A stretch of DNA of 64,000 nucleotides from Protula sp. h YS-2021 (lineage: Eukaryota > Annelida > Polychaeta > Sabellida > Serpulidae): positions 50,985,098-51,049,097 of the forward strand of contig OX457025.1 of the NCBI GenBank assembly GCA_949752745.1. Reading direction: 5' to 3'. The notes under the pieces were generated by a model. The model was not told the origin of the DNA. It searched no databases and worked only from the letters and a program-made list of their open reading frames with translations. A program made the translations under genes and the position numbers. Shown here piece by piece: positions 41,370-53,650 of the stretch; the stretch's first letter is position 1, and each line of letters begins with the position of its first letter.

Positions 41370-42560
41370 ATTTTATTTGCAGCCAGTTTTCAAAATGCTT
41401 CTCCCACAGTTTTGACCGGATTCCTTTCCAGTTTTATACTGATGTTCTCTTGATTGTTCTCCCTTGAATTTTTTTTTAGCTCAGCTTAAACGTTACACGT
41501 AAGCTGGGCTATACTTGTCTGTTTGCACAATACGTCCATTAGTTAGCTAGTTGGACAAATGGAGGACAAATTTTCTATGTTGCCAGTTTTCAAAATGCTT
41601 CTTTACCCACAGTTTTAATCATATTTTCTTTAAATTTTAAAGCAATGTTCTCTTCATAGTTCTGTCCTCAAAATCCCCCCCCAAAATTGGCCAAATAGGG
41701 GACATTTTTTTAAAAATTTATTGGCAGCCAGTTCAGAAAATGCTTCATCTCGCACAATTTGATTTAATTCCTTTCACCTTTTGTATGAATGTTCTCTAGG
41801 TAGGTCTCTCTCTAAAAGTTGCTTTTTTTTTGGGGGGGGGGGGGGGGGGCATTGCTAAAAATTGGCTGAATGGATGCATTTTTTTTTTGGTTTGCAAATT
41901 TTCAAAATGCTACTTTTCGCACAATTTTAATCAGATTTTCTTTAAATATTCTTTAGGTAGTTCTGTCTTGAAAATAATAATTTTTCGATCCGCCAAAAAC
42001 TAGCTAAATGAAGGGCATTTTTTTTATTTTTTGGTTTCCAATTTTCAAAATGGTTCTTTTCCGACAATTTTGATTGGATGCCTTTCAATTTTTTTTACGA
42101 TTGTTCTCTACGTAGGCCTGTCTTGAAATTTACTATTTTTGGCGATTCACCTAAAATTGGAAAAATGGGGTTGCTAATTTTCAAAGTGCTTCTCCTCCCA
42201 CAATTTCAGTCAAATCTTCTTGAATTTTGTACGAATGTTTTCTGGGTAGGCTTCTCTTAAAATATTACTTTTTTGGCGATCTGCCAAAAACTGCCCAAAT
42301 GGGGAGCATGCTTTAATTTATTGGATTCCAAATTTCACAAACCCTTTTTTCCGACATTTGCATCGGATTCCTTTCCAATTTGGTGCGATTGTTTTCTGGG
42401 TAGGCCTCTCTGGAAAAGTTTTTAAAATGCCTCTTTTCCCACAATTTGGATAGGATTCTTTTCCAGTTTTGTACGATTGTTCCCTAGGTAGACTTCTCTT
42501 TAAAAGTAGCTCTTTTTGTGGTTCTTTAGAAATTGGGTAAATCGGGGTCCTCAAAATGAA
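41370..42560. repeat. TTGGCGATC-family repeats, third cluster
   Basis: About eight diverged units with TTCAAAATGCTTCTTC, CACAATTTTGATCGG, TTCTCTAGGTAGG and GGCGATCCGCCAAAAAC. Poly-G/T islands at 41823-41850. A TTAAACGTTACACGTAAGCTGGGC segment at 41487-41510 belongs to another family also seen at 46620-46765. No gene between the POLQ donor and this cluster. Confidence 0.75.
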
Positions 42561-42909
42561 TTTAGGGCCTAAACGTCCCAAAGCAAAAACATATAACCTA
42601 AATTAATGCTTTATTAAGCATAAGGTCCCCAAATGAATTTAATGTCAAACGTCCCCAAAGCAAAGTTTTTTTTTGCCATATTGTTGCGATATTTCCGAAA
42701 CAGTTTGTTGGATTAGGCTGAAATGTGGCAGGAAGAACCCACATATAGTAGATAATGTTTAATGCGAAGTTTTTCTTCATTTTCTGTTCAAATGTATTTT
42801 TGGCGATTTTTAAATCGCCAATGTTGTACTTTTAAACAAGGAATTTTTTTCCACTTGACTGATTGGGGGCGGGGGAGACATATGTGTTTTTCCTTTTTTT
42901 TTTTTAGTT
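42561..42909. other. Spacer, no gene seen
   Basis: Contains two similar segments (AAATGAATTTAGGGCCTAAA near 42554 and AAATGAATTTAATGTCAAAC near 42631, each followed by CGTCCC(C)AAAGCAAA) and otherwise unremarkable A/T-rich sequence. Confidence 0.45.
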
Positions 42910-43260
42910 TTCTGGTCCGAAATGCGAACCGCACATCAACATAGGTTAAATAAACATGCGCACTGGTCTAAAATAAGCACCTCTCATCGACGCAAGTTAA
43001 GTAAACATGCGCACTGGTCCGAAATGCGAGCCGCGGATCAGCGCACCTAAGAAACATGCGCACTGGTCTCAAATAGGAACCGCGCATCGATGCAAGTTAA
43101 ACAAATATGCGCTCATCAATGGAAGTTGAATAAACATGCGCACTGGGCCGAAATACGAACCGCGCTTTGACGCAAGTCAAATAAATATGCGCACTGGTTT
43201 GAAATGTAAACTGCGCATCAACGCACGTTAAACTAACATGCGCACTCGTCCTAAATATGC
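42910..43260 (-). repeat. 51-bp satellite array
   Basis: About seven copies in reverse orientation (GCACATCAACATAGGTTAAA, TAAACATGCGCACTGGTC). Runs directly into the GATGGG repeat. Confidence 0.9.
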
Positions 43261-43261
43261 C

Positions 43262-43870
43262 ACATGGGTCAGAATGGACCACATGGGTCGAGATGGGTCA
43301 AATGGGTTATGATGGGCAGTGATGGGTTGAGATGGGCGAAAATTTGCTTGATTGGTCAACATTGGCTGTAATGGATAAAGGTGGGCCACGATGAGACGAG
43401 ATGGGCCATGATGGGTTGGATTGGGCCATAGTGAGTAGGATGGAAAATATCATTTTTGGATCACGATGGACCAAACACTGGTCGTCAAGACTAATCCTGC
43501 CGATCTTAGCCCTTCACGCGGATATTTTTGGCCCTCTCAACCTGTCTGCCCATAATGTCCTAACTTGACTCATTGCCCATCGTCAATCATTTGGGCCCAT
43601 GTTGACCCACCCGGCCCATTTTTACCCATGTCGGCTCACTGTAACCCATCTGCCCATCTTGTCCCATCTGGGCCCCCTCATGATCCCGTCTGGCCCATTA
43701 TGACCCATTATGACTCGTTTGGACCATCGGACACATCGTGACCCATCTCATCACATCACGGCCCAACTTGACCCATGGCGGGATATGCTGACCCATTCCG
43801 CCCATCTTGGTCCGTCATGGCTTTCCCTGATCGCGTCCTATCTCATCGCATCCCATCCTATGGACCTAAT
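43262..43870. repeat. Opposed GATGGGCC and GGCCCATC simple repeats
   Basis: 43262-43460 consists of short degenerate repeats of GATGGGCCATGATGGGTT type. 43540-43870 consists of the complementary GACCCATCTTGGCCCAT type. The two arms could pair as a long imperfect hairpin around a spacer of about 80 bp. Confidence 0.75.
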
Positions 43871-43998
43871 GAGCGATCGTAAGATTTTCATTCCATTGTA
43901 CTGGACTTCACTTAACTTAGTGGACTTCACGCAGCCTCACTGAACTTCGCACGTGCACACACGTACACACTGAAACGCTCCCACGCACACGCGCTACC

Positions 43999-44292
43999 CT
44001 AAAATGAACACACACACGCACCAAAAGAAACGTAAGCACGCTGTAACGCAACCGTTTGGAACCGATTCTGGTTAGCTCTGCGCGTTATCGGCCGGTCTTC
44101 CCTTTGTGTTGTGACTCGTGGTCTTCCTGCCCGTGGCAGATCGGTAACGCCGTTCTTCAGGTGGAACTTCTGCCGTAGACGAGTGACTGTTGACTTAGCA
44201 ACTCCCAAGCGTTGTACAATTATTGGTGCTGTCAAACTGACCAATATTTTGTGCTCTTTGCACGTTAGACAACCTCGTCATTTTGAACTTGC
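43999..44292 (-). pseudogene. Tc1-like transposase N-terminal fragment
   Basis: From about 44284 (MTRLSNVQRAQNIGQF) with one frameshift near 44235, then IIVQRLGVAKSTVTRLRQKF, GVTDLPRAGRPRVTTQREDR and NRFQTVAL. This is the paired helix-turn-helix DNA-binding domain plus GRPR AT-hook of Tc1-type transposases. The reading degenerates near 44010 and the DDE catalytic domain is absent. Confidence 0.8.
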
Positions 44293-44311
44293 TTGACGGA
44301 AGTGAACTTGC

Positions 44312-44357
44312 TGTATGGAGGGCAAAGTGATATGCATATCACTTTGCCCTCCATACA
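44312..44357. repeat. Perfect 46-bp palindrome
   Basis: Two 23-base arms (TGTATGGAGGGCAAAGTGAT + ATG and its complement) join without a spacer at ATATG/CATAT. It lies just upstream of the Tc1-like transposase fragment, so it may be two transposon termini fused head to head. Confidence 0.95.
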
Positions 44358-44639
44358 AGGGAGGGATGCCCAGTTTTAATTGGGACCTCGGGTACCGAGG
44401 TTTTGCTGGTTGAAACATTAGTAACAATGTACAGCGTATTGTGGCTTGTGCAGTGACATTTTCTGCTACAGCGTCGTGGCACTGAAATCTACAGGCCGCA
44501 GTCACACTACATCTCATACATGATATGGCAATTCACAATGTAACCGACAGGTGTTCTGGTGCAGAATTTATGACGCAATGTGTATCTTATTTAGCTTGAA
44601 CGGGTATCCTGTGTCACTGAGACTCTAGTTTCAGGACAT

Positions 44640-45640
44640 TTTAAAAAATTTTGGTAACCAATGCTCCTAAAGCTTTCTCTTCCACATTTTTGATCGGTTC
44701 CACATTTTTGATCGGATTACCTTCTAATTTTACATAAATTTCACCAGGCTGTATTCTCTCGAAAGGCCAGTTTTTTTTGGCGATCCAAAGAAAATTGGCT
44801 GAATGGGGGGCATTTTATTTTTTTGGGGACCAGTTGCAAAATGCTTTTACTTCCACGATCTGGATCGCATTGCTTTCAACTTGTGTGCAGATGTTTACTG
44901 GGTAGGCCTCCCTTGAAATTTTTTGGCGATCCGACAAACATTGGCCAAATAGGGGGCCTTTTAATAATTTTTTTGTAGCCAAATTTCCAAAGGTTTTTTT
45001 CTCACAATTATGATCGGATTGTCTTTACATTTTGCATAATGTTCACTAGGCGGTCCTCTCTTGAAAAGTTTTTTATGGCTAAAGTGAGGGTATGGTTATC
45101 CATTTCAAAAAGATTTAGTGGTGAATTTTCAAAATGCCTCTATAATTTTGATTAGATTTGTTTCTAATTTTAAACGGTTGTTCCGTAGATGATTCTCTTG
45201 AAAATGTACTTTTTTCTGGATCCGCCAAAAAATTGGCTAAATGGGGGGGGGGGGGGGGGGGGGGAGCATTTTATAATTATTTCGGAAATAATTTTCCAAA
45301 GTTTTTTTTTTCAAAATTGTAATCGGAATGCGTGCAAATTTTGCATAAATATTCATTAGCCTGCCATCTCTTGCAAAGTTCCTTTTCTGGCGATGCACCA
45401 AAAACTGGCTCAGTGGGAGGGCGGGAGAGCATTTTTCTTTAGCTAACTTTCAAAGCCCTTCTTTCATAATTTTGATGGGATTATCTTCATATTTATCATA
45501 AATGTTCCTTTGACAGTCCTCCATTTAAAAAATTACTTTCTTGGCGATCCGCCAAAATTTGGCTAAATGTGGCCGAATTCCTTTATAAATTTGTACAAAT
45601 GTTCAACAAACGGGTTTAACAATACGACAACCATTGTTTG
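44640..45640. repeat. TTGGCGATC-family repeats, fourth cluster
   Basis: About seven units with TTTTTGGCGATCC, AAAATTGGCTGAATGGGGGG and TTTTCAAAATGC landmarks; poly-G run at 45245-45263. Confidence 0.75.
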
Positions 45641-45714
45641 GCGACCATGCCAAGCTGTTGATAGGTCATTTACTAGATCCTGGCTGGTCACAATATCTCT
45701 GGACATTCTTGTTT

Positions 45715-45905
45715 AGTTGATCGAGTGATTTTTTAATTTTTGGGGAATTTTTGAAGAAATAATTTTAAAATGTATCTCCTTCCACATTTTTGATCCGATG
45801 TCATTTATTTTTGATGTGACGCACCCTAAGGCGTCACGCATACTGCTTGTGCTTTTTAGTCGATCAGTTTTTGTATTTTTGGGGAATTTAAAACAAAAAA
45901 AAAAA
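45715..45905. repeat. CGCATACGGCTTGTGCTTTT-family repeat
   Basis: One and a half copies of a unit found in tandem at 47585-48600: AAAATGTATCTCCT, TTTTGATCCGATGTCATTTA, GGCGTCACGCATACTGCTTG, TTTAGTCGATCAG. Confidence 0.7.
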
Positions 45906-46775
45906 ACAAAAAAACAAAAAACATCGAAATCCATTTCCCGCTACAGTTTTTAGACAAGCCGACTCTGTCGGGTGGTCTTGTGCAATTCCATTTGAAAAGT
46001 GTGTGTGCGTGTTAACTTTTTTTCAAAATGCATCTCCTCCTACAATTCACGGGTAGAAACCCCTACCCGAAATTTGAAAAAAAAGTTTGAGTGTTAGGCT
46101 TTGGGTCCCCTTAAACTTTTAAACTCAAGCTGTTAACAGTTGAGCCCCCCCCCCCCTCCTCCCCTCTTTCACGAAAAGTTGGATCCGGCCTGATCCTTGG
46201 GGTCAGTTGTGTTTGAGTGACGGTTCACGATAAAGAGGCATAAGGAGAGCGGAAGATGTGTCTCCCTTCATTGTTTGGTAGATTTGATCTTATAAAATAT
46301 GGCAGTTGCTTTGGTGGTGCACTAGTTGTGGTGAATTCCTTTCAGGTTTTCTTTGCAATAAAATAGAACGACAGGTGACCATTAACACAAGTATCTCCAT
46401 TTCGAAAAAAAAGTAAAATTCCAGCTCATGATTAAATTTACTACTATATGTCTCCCCGACCAAGGAGAGACGTAAAGTGTTTGTACGTTCTTTGTGTGTG
46501 TACGTGTATGTGTATGTACGTGTCATTGGGTAAAAATGTCTCGATAGCGGAAAATCGGATTGACTTTCTGCTGCATCCCCCACTTCCCCCACCCCCTCTT
46601 CCCTCTTTTCACAACTCTTTTTAGCCCATCTACGTTATACGTAAGCTGGGGTGTCCCCATCGGTTTGCGGATGGCGTCCAGTAGTTAGTTAGTTAATTAG
46701 TTATTAGCCCAGCTTACGTTACTCTTAAGCTGGGGTATTCCTATCGGTTTGCGGATGGTGTCCGTTAGTTAGATA
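45906..46775. other. Non-coding stretch with AAGCTGGG repeat
   Basis: No gene. 46620-46765 has two copies of AGCCCAGCTTACGTTA...ACTCTTAAGCTGGGGTA and CGGTTTGCGGATGG(C/T)GTCC. A CGGGTAGAAACCCCTACCCG hairpin lies near 46049, and a GTGTGTACGTGTATGTGTAT run near 46495. Confidence 0.5.
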
Positions 46776-47576
46776 CAGATGAAATCACTTAATCGCATAC
46801 TGGTTAAACGCATAAATCGGTTAACCGCATATTATTGGCAAATCCCAAACCATTTCCAATGCTATCTATTGGAAATTTAACCGGATAATTGCATACCGCT
46901 TAATCGCATAAACTGGATAAACGCATAGCTTTTTCACGTTAAAATTGGAAGCACACCGGTTAATTGCATAATTCTGGGCGACTATCCAAACAGTGCCACA
47001 CTTAAAGCGAACTAAGGGAGTGAGCTGCTCCTCGTTTATTTATCTAATGCATTGTCTTCTGTTTGGTTGACCCATTGTGTACATTACCAACCCCACTCGC
47101 GGCTGTTAACAGTGAGTCTCGAACTCTTATTAATCACCGCACTCTCTCAGCTCTGACTAGATAATGACCTTTATCCTTAATCCCCGCACTGCCTTAGCTG
47201 ACGCTAGATAATGGCCTGCAACTCCTAATCCCCGCGCTGCCTGAGCTCTCACCAATAATGTTCTGAAACCCTAAATCCCCGTTGCCTCAGATAACAGTGA
47301 GCGCGAAGTCATCATTTAAATACGCAACCAAAATGAAATCTTACCATTTCAAAACGGCAGAAAGTAAATCGAAATGAAATGACCTAAGCAAACGTTATTT
47401 TTCTTTTCTGTTGGAGAAATGAAATGCGGGGATGAGGAGGGGCGGAGGTGCACGTCTAATAACTGCCGCAAATGAAAAACATAGGCACGGCAAGAGCACT
47501 CCTGATAAACGCATATATCGGATAAACGCATAACAAGGCTTGGCAAATTGGCTATGCGATTAACCGGTTTCGTCTG
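46776..47576 (+). mobile_element. Tigger/pogo-like MITE, complete
   Basis: 801 bp flanked by TA at 46774-46775 and 47577-47578. Ends CAGATGAAATCACTTAATCG and, inverted, CAGACGAAACCGGTTAATCG. Internally many TTAACCGG, CGCATA and GATAAACGCATA motifs form imperfect inverted repeats. No transposase frame. A half copy lies in the POLQ intron at 34951-35334. Confidence 0.85.
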
Positions 47577-47584
47577 TAGTTAGT

Positions 47585-48600
47585 TATTTATTTAGTAAAC
47601 TTTGTTTCAAAATGCATCTCCTCCTACAATTTTGATCCGATGTCATTTATTTTTGGTGTGAGGTATCCCTAAGGTGTCGCGCATACGGCTTGTGCTTTTC
47701 TAGTCGATCGGGTGATTTTTGAATTTTTGGGGAATTTTTAAAGAAAAAAAATTAAAATGTATCTCCTCCTACATTTTTGACCCGATGTCATTTATTTTTG
47801 GTATGGAGCACCCCTAAAGGGTCGCGCATACGGCTTGTGCTTTTTTAGTCGATCGGACAATTTTTGTATTTTTGGGGAATTTTTTAAGCAAAAATTTCTA
47901 CTCCTAGAATTTTGATTCGATGACATTTTTTTGGTATGAGGCATCCCTAAGCGGTCGTGTATTCGGCTTGTACTTTTTTAGTCGATCGGGTGATTTTTGA
48001 ATTTTAGGAGAATGTTTGAAAAAAAAAAAAAAAATGTATCTCCTCCTATATTTTTGATCCGATGTCTTTTTTTTTTTTCGTATGAGGCACCCTAAAGGTT
48101 CGTGCATACGGCTTGTACTTTTTAGTCGATCGGACAATTTTTTTTTTATTTTTAGGGAATTTTTGAAGAAATGCATTTCTTCCAACAGTTTTTATCCGAT
48201 TTCATTTATTTTTGGTGTGAGGCATCCTTAGTTGTGTCGGGCATACAGCTTGTGCTATTTGACTCGACTTGGGAATTTTGGATTTCGGGGAGAATTTTAG
48301 ATGAAAATACCTCAAAATGCATCTTCTCCTGCAGTTTTGATCAGACATCATTTATTTTGGGGCTGAGGCATGCTTAGGGTGTCGTGAATACGGCCTGTGC
48401 TTTTCGAGTCGATCAGGGAATTTTTTGGGAATTTTTGAAGAAAAAAATTCAAAAAATGCATTTCCTCCTACAGTTTTTATCAGATTTCATTTATTTTTGA
48501 TATGGACCGTCTTTAGGGGGTCATGCATACGGTTTGTGCTTTTTGAGTGAATTGGAAAACTGTTGCATTTTGTGGGAATTAAAAAAAAAAATTAATGAAT
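47585..48600. repeat. Tandem CGCATACGGCTTGTGCTTTT-family repeats
   Basis: About seven tandem units of roughly 145 bp containing ATCTCCTCCTACAATTTTGA, TCCGATGTCATTTATTTTTG, CGCATACGGCTTGTGCTTTT and TAGTCGATCGG. No coding features. Confidence 0.85.
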
Positions 48601-48604
48601 CTCC

Positions 48605-48997
48605 TCCTACAGCGCATAAACGCAAGTTAAATGAACTTGCGCAGTAGTCAGATTTAACAACCGCACATCGACGCAAGTTAAATAAACCTTCGCAGTAGTC
48701 CAAATTAAGCACTGCGCATCGATGCAAGTCAAATACACATGCGCATTGGTCCGAAATGTGAACCGCGCATTGACGGAAGATAAATAAACATGCAAACTGG
48801 TCCAAAATAAGCACCGCGCATCAACGCAAGTGAAATAAAAACGTGCGCACTGGTCAAAAAAAAAAAAAAAAGAACTACGCATCGACGCAAGTTGAATAAA
48901 CATGCGCAGTGGTCCGAAATGCGAACCGCGCATCAACGCAAGTTAAATAAATATGCCCACTGGTCCGAAAAAAAAGAAGCGGGCATCATCGCAACCC
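48605..48997 (-). repeat. 51-bp satellite array, left part (split by LTR element)
   Basis: About seven and a half copies ending abruptly at GCATCATCGCAACC, where the LTR retrotransposon begins. The array resumes at 57870 with the continuation of a unit (CCAAAGAAACATGCGCACTG). Confidence 0.9.
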
Positions 48998-49634
48998 TAT
49001 AATATGGACTTTTTGGCTCAACTGTACGGTGGCCGATAGTGGCCTTAAATAAAAGGCAGTACTTCGCGTTTCTGGTTGTTGTTTTATTTGTTGCTGTTAT
49101 CAAGCCTCGGAGTGATCTTTCGATCTGATCTCCTCGACCTACTCTCATTTTTCAGGAGAAATCGTGCTCTTTATATATCGAGGCTACGCGTCATCTCATT
49201 ATACCATAAAATACATCAAATGACAACATAGCATAAATTAAATTCAGCTGATGTTATTGTTTTTCAAGTGTTCTCAATAAGAACAGACGCCAACAATACC
49301 ACAAAGAATCATAAAATCACAACAGAATAAAATAAAAGGAATTTACCGTATTGGTATTGAAATTACCCTAATTGGATAACGACCCTAATTGCAACTTAAG
49401 TATTAAACTATCCTCAATAACAGGCTTAATTATAGCAACCCCAAAAAGCGATATGACCAGATGTAATTTGGGGATAAATTTGTTCAAAGGATAAAATAAG
49501 ATTAGCGGCACAGATGGTCAGTTTATGACGTCTGTCTAATTTCGTAGTAACACATTAAAGGAATATTTTATTAGACGTTCAATTCCGGCATAAGGTTAAA
49601 TTAACACAAAAATAGTAAAAAGAGCTTTATTACA
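48998..49634 (-). repeat. 3' LTR of the gypsy element
   Basis: 637 bp, closely matching 57376-57869 except for about 115 bp (49050-49170, CCTTAAATAAAAGGCAGTAC onward) and a further ~25 bp that the other LTR lacks. On - it starts TGTAATAAAGC. Confidence 0.92.
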
Positions 49635-49646
49635 AATCCTCCCTTC
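49635..49646 (-). promoter_or_regulatory. Polypurine tract
   Basis: On - the purine-rich GAAGGGAGGATT sits directly before the 3' LTR, the normal place for priming plus-strand DNA synthesis. Confidence 0.75.
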
Positions 49647-49704
49647 ATAAATTCACAAGTTATTTACATGATGGCTTGTGAATAAGTTAATTTAACCTAG
49701 TAAC

Positions 49705-49772
<68 letters not shown>

Positions 49773-50087
49773 TAATATCACGCAACAGCACTATTTTTTC
49801 TTGATCAATAGAAAAAATAGCTAAGAAATGACACCAACTGATTAAGGTAAGTGACAAGTCTTTCAGACGCAAATATCTTTAAACATTTGTATGACGACTA
49901 CATACAAGTTAATTATATCTATACACAATGAAATATCTTTAAAAAACTATAAAATTAAACACGTTAATCTCTGCAACTGTATTTACATGCATTACAAGCA
50001 AGAACGACTTTATAACGGCATATAATTCTTTGTACTATGTATACAAGCTAATTTAATATGTACATTGATTCCATAACAGTTGTTGAC
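49647..50087 (-). other. Region between env and 3' LTR, with (TA)n microsatellite
   Basis: No gene; a (TA)31-32 run at 49707-49769 and otherwise A/T-rich sequence. Confidence 0.7.
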
Positions 50088-52154
50088 TTAAATGTCACTA
50101 GGCCTAACGAACCGAACTATTGGTTCATTCCTTGATCTGTCTTTTGGTCCAGTCATAACGGTCTGTACCGAACTCTCGCAGCTCTTCTTGGTAGAATGCA
50201 GAGGTTCCACCAAAGAAGGCTCATTGCGGGATGCAACCTCGTAACCAGCATTTACATTTAAATTTCTATTACAGTTAAAGGTTCTCGCGAGCACACACTT
50301 GTATAGAAAAAACAGCAGTAAGGTTGTCACAACAACACCTATACATACATAAATAGCAAGCTTAAACCATTTCGTACAATTTTTGTCTTTCGGTAACATT
50401 GTCGTTGCGGATGGGTTTTTCAAAGAGTGCATCATAGATTCAAGATACATTAAAGGAACATCCGAAATCTTTCCCAATTTTGAATGACTGTCGTTTAAAA
50501 GAGAATCCAGACTTTTCATATTATTAAACAAATTTCCGGTTCGATTCCAAATATTTGGTGTCAATTTATTTAACCTAACTTCCGTTTCTATTTGCAGCTT
50601 AGCTTCGATCTTAGTTTCCCCTGTTTCATAAATTGGCAAATTAAAGAATTTGGACTTAGCAGAGCAACCTTTCTGCATCTCAGTAATATATTACCCTTTC
50701 CCCAATGGTTTGACTTTCTTTTTCTACTTGACCGCAAACTATTATTACCTCTATTGGTTCAGTTGATGAAATAAGCCATTTACCAAATGAAAGGTATTTT
50801 ACTATCGGGGATGTTGTAACAGATCTTATGCGTGTCTGACAGTTTTGTTCAATAAGATAATTATCTCGTAAAATAAAGATAACAGACAGGAAGGGTATAA
50901 TCCAATATTAAAGCGAGGAGCGTTAATTTGGCACCGGGGTGCCTGTTTATAAAAATCTAATTCTGATTTAGAAATGAAACTATAAACTCCTTTATTATGA
51001 GAAACCGCTAAGTATTCCGCTTCGATTTCATAAATTGCCGAAAGATTAAGAGAGGCATCTGGGAACGGTACGGTTACCGCCCTATAAACCTTGAATTGTT
51101 CATCCATGGGCATAATAGGCAAAGCAATAATAATGTGAAATTTGTTATTTTCAGTCTGTACTAAAGGATGTAAGAATTTGTAATAGGAAAGCATGTCAAC
51201 TCCTCGTAAATCATAGGGTAAACGCATTTTTTCTGGGAATTCGTTGATTTCGTTTGATTTGTTGAAATATTTTAATTAACATGGTTGGGGGAAACAAGGA
51301 AATAGGAATTTCTCCTTGCAAACATGATTCCAATTGAGAGCCTAATAGTGTAATTTCTCTCTCTGCTTTTCTTAAAGAATTTGATATGACATGAAACATG
51401 TCATGTATTCGAGACACTAACTGAAAGTAAATAAGTTCGGGTAGAAATCCGCCTTCCATTTGATTAAGCAACGAATGGAGTTCATTTTCGAGAACTTCTG
51501 ATATTCGTTGGAGGCTATTTATTACATCTATATTTTGTTTGACTTGGGAGTGAGTGACGTTTAGCAGAGTTATACTATTTTCAACAATATGAACAATATT
51601 TGACTGTGTTTCTCTTGTTTTACTTAGCGCAGTTTTAAGCCGCTTAAGAGCACTATTGGTTGCTGTATTAAATAAAGAACTCATTAAATCTCCAAGAAAA
51701 GGTAAAAGCGCTCTTTTTGTCGTCGTTGTTGATCGCCACTTGAAAATACTTTTATATCGTAAAATTGTTTAAAAGTATAATTCATTTCATTTTCAAACTG
51801 TGTTTTTTCCCTAAACAATAAGTTTGTTATGTCGTTCCTAACCGCTTGCATTTCCGTTTCAAAACTACCAACTGAATTTTGTTGACTAGTGTTACGCAAT
51901 TTCGCATTACTCCGAAAAACATCTTGGAAAGTTGTACTAAAAGTTGTAAGTTCGTGTTTGTTTTTTTCTATTTGTTCGGCGTATGGTTTTAAGTCAATAG
52001 TAAGCGTTACAATCCAGCTATTGTAGGACGTGTAGATTGGTTCTTGTTGTATGAAGTAAATCCCTTGCTGTCCGTGTACGTGAATGACCAACAGAAGGAG
52101 GAAGAATCCAGCTCCTGTAACAGATAAGCCAAGTGTCATTCGTCCTATAATCAT
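50088..52154 (-). pseudogene. Env-like gene (baculovirus F/errantivirus Env type), disrupted
   Basis: Four successive open frames on -: 52154-51684, 51684-51211, 51227-50826 and 50678-50088. The first begins with a hydrophobic leader (about residues 8-28) and ends near a cluster of Arg/Lys that looks like a proprotein-cleavage area. The second is rich in heptad-like Leu/Ile (coiled coil). The last has a hydrophobic transmembrane segment (about residues 98-122) and a Lys/Arg-containing cytoplasmic tail. This plan fits class I fusion proteins of the F type in insect errantiviruses. Frame changes near 51690, 51220 and 50700 break it. Confidence 0.75.
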
Positions 52155-52336
52155 TTAATGAAAATCCTTTGGTGATTGAGATACTAGTTATGCTCAATTT
52201 AAGACTTGTGATATGTCTTATTATCCCTCCCCCGCTTAAATTAACGTAAGTGGCCAACTTACTGTTAACGAACAAGGTGTGAGTATCATAATATGTCATT
52301 TCACCAAGTTTCCGTAAGAGCCCTTAAAATCGCTAT

Positions 52337-53650
52337 TCAAAGGCGCTTTGTCACTGTTTCTGAATCGTCCTCAAATTTCCTTTTTGAGGTTCTTAGAGTT
52401 TCGTCAACATCCATTAAGTCCTCTGTCTGATCACCTAAAGAATCAGAGTTTAACCGTTTTCTTTTTCTTGGAAGTTCATAACTTGAACTATCCGCTGATT
52501 GCTTTGTTTGGGTTTGCGCATCTCCTCTAGGATGCAACAGTTTAGCTTGCCGATGTGGCTGCACTCTAGTACGTGATTCGTTATGATGGTCAAAATCGAC
52601 GTATTCGAGTTTTTCCCTGGGTACGTCCCATACCTGTTCTGGATTAGCTGCCTGGAGATACTGTGCATGAACAACTCTCTCCTTACCTGTAGTTTGATCT
52701 CGAATCAATTAATTTACTGGCCCCGTCTATAAAATGATTCTGCAGTAAGGTTTCCATTTTAGCACAAGTTTTTGAGACTCACCTGGTTTGGGTGTTTTCT
52801 CTAGCTAGAAACCCGCATCCCCCACATCAAAATTTGGTAAGTTACCTTTCTGCCCTAATCTTACCTTGATTCGTTGACGTGCATCGTAGGTGTGTCTTTG
52901 GACGTCTTTATATGCTATATGGAGCCTTTCTAACATACAAGGTACATATTCTTCCCCCATGTACTTGAATTTGGGATTAAGTAGAGTATCCATTGGGAGT
53001 ACTGGGTCTCTACCATAAACCAAGAAATAGGGAGAAAACTGAGTCGTTTCTCTGACAGCAGTGCGATAAGCCATCAACACGGCTGGGATGTACTGATCCC
53101 AAGTGTGTTGATTTTGATATGCGTATTTAGACAACACATCGTTCATAAAACGATGGAACCGTTCGACTTTACCATTCCCTGCAGGATGGTAAACCGAGCA
53201 CCGGATGTGCGCGATTTTCAGTCTTCTAAGTAATAGCTCACTCAGATGTCCACATACTCAGTTGTCTCTTAAAATTGCACGAGGGCATGCATGAGTAGAT
53301 ATGAATCTTTCTAACGAAAGAGAGGCTACAGTTTCTGCAGACTTATCTGGGACCGGATATACTTCTGGCCATGCACTGAAATGATCTATGATGGTAACCA
53401 CATATTTGTTACCCTGAGCACTTTCTGGGAAAGGACCACTAGTATCTATTCCAACTAACTGGAAAGGTTGTTCCGGTATTGGCATGTCTTGCATGGGGAT
53501 GCGTGCCTTTCTCATTTGTCTTGATCTGCAAAGTCCACAGTTCTTTGTAAAAATTATTGTGTCCCTGTACATGTTATTCCAAAAAAAACCTACGCCTAAG
53601 CTTATCGTATGTTTTATCTTGCCCGGTGTGACCGCCACCGAATTCAGAAG
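52337..53650 (-). pseudogene. Gypsy integrase, disrupted
   Basis: Zinc-binding part HTGQDKTYDKLRRRFF lies just upstream (to 53574). The core has LVGIDTSGPFPE (Asp) and ILRDN (Asp) in the frame ending at 53258 with an in-frame TGA, then, in the same frame, GNGKVERFHRFMNDVL near 53150 supplies the Glu. The C-terminal part runs FSPYFLVYGRDPVLPMDTLL, then a frameshift near 52800 and a hydrophilic tail with KRKR (52708-52337). It would insert the cDNA into the genome. Confidence 0.82.
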
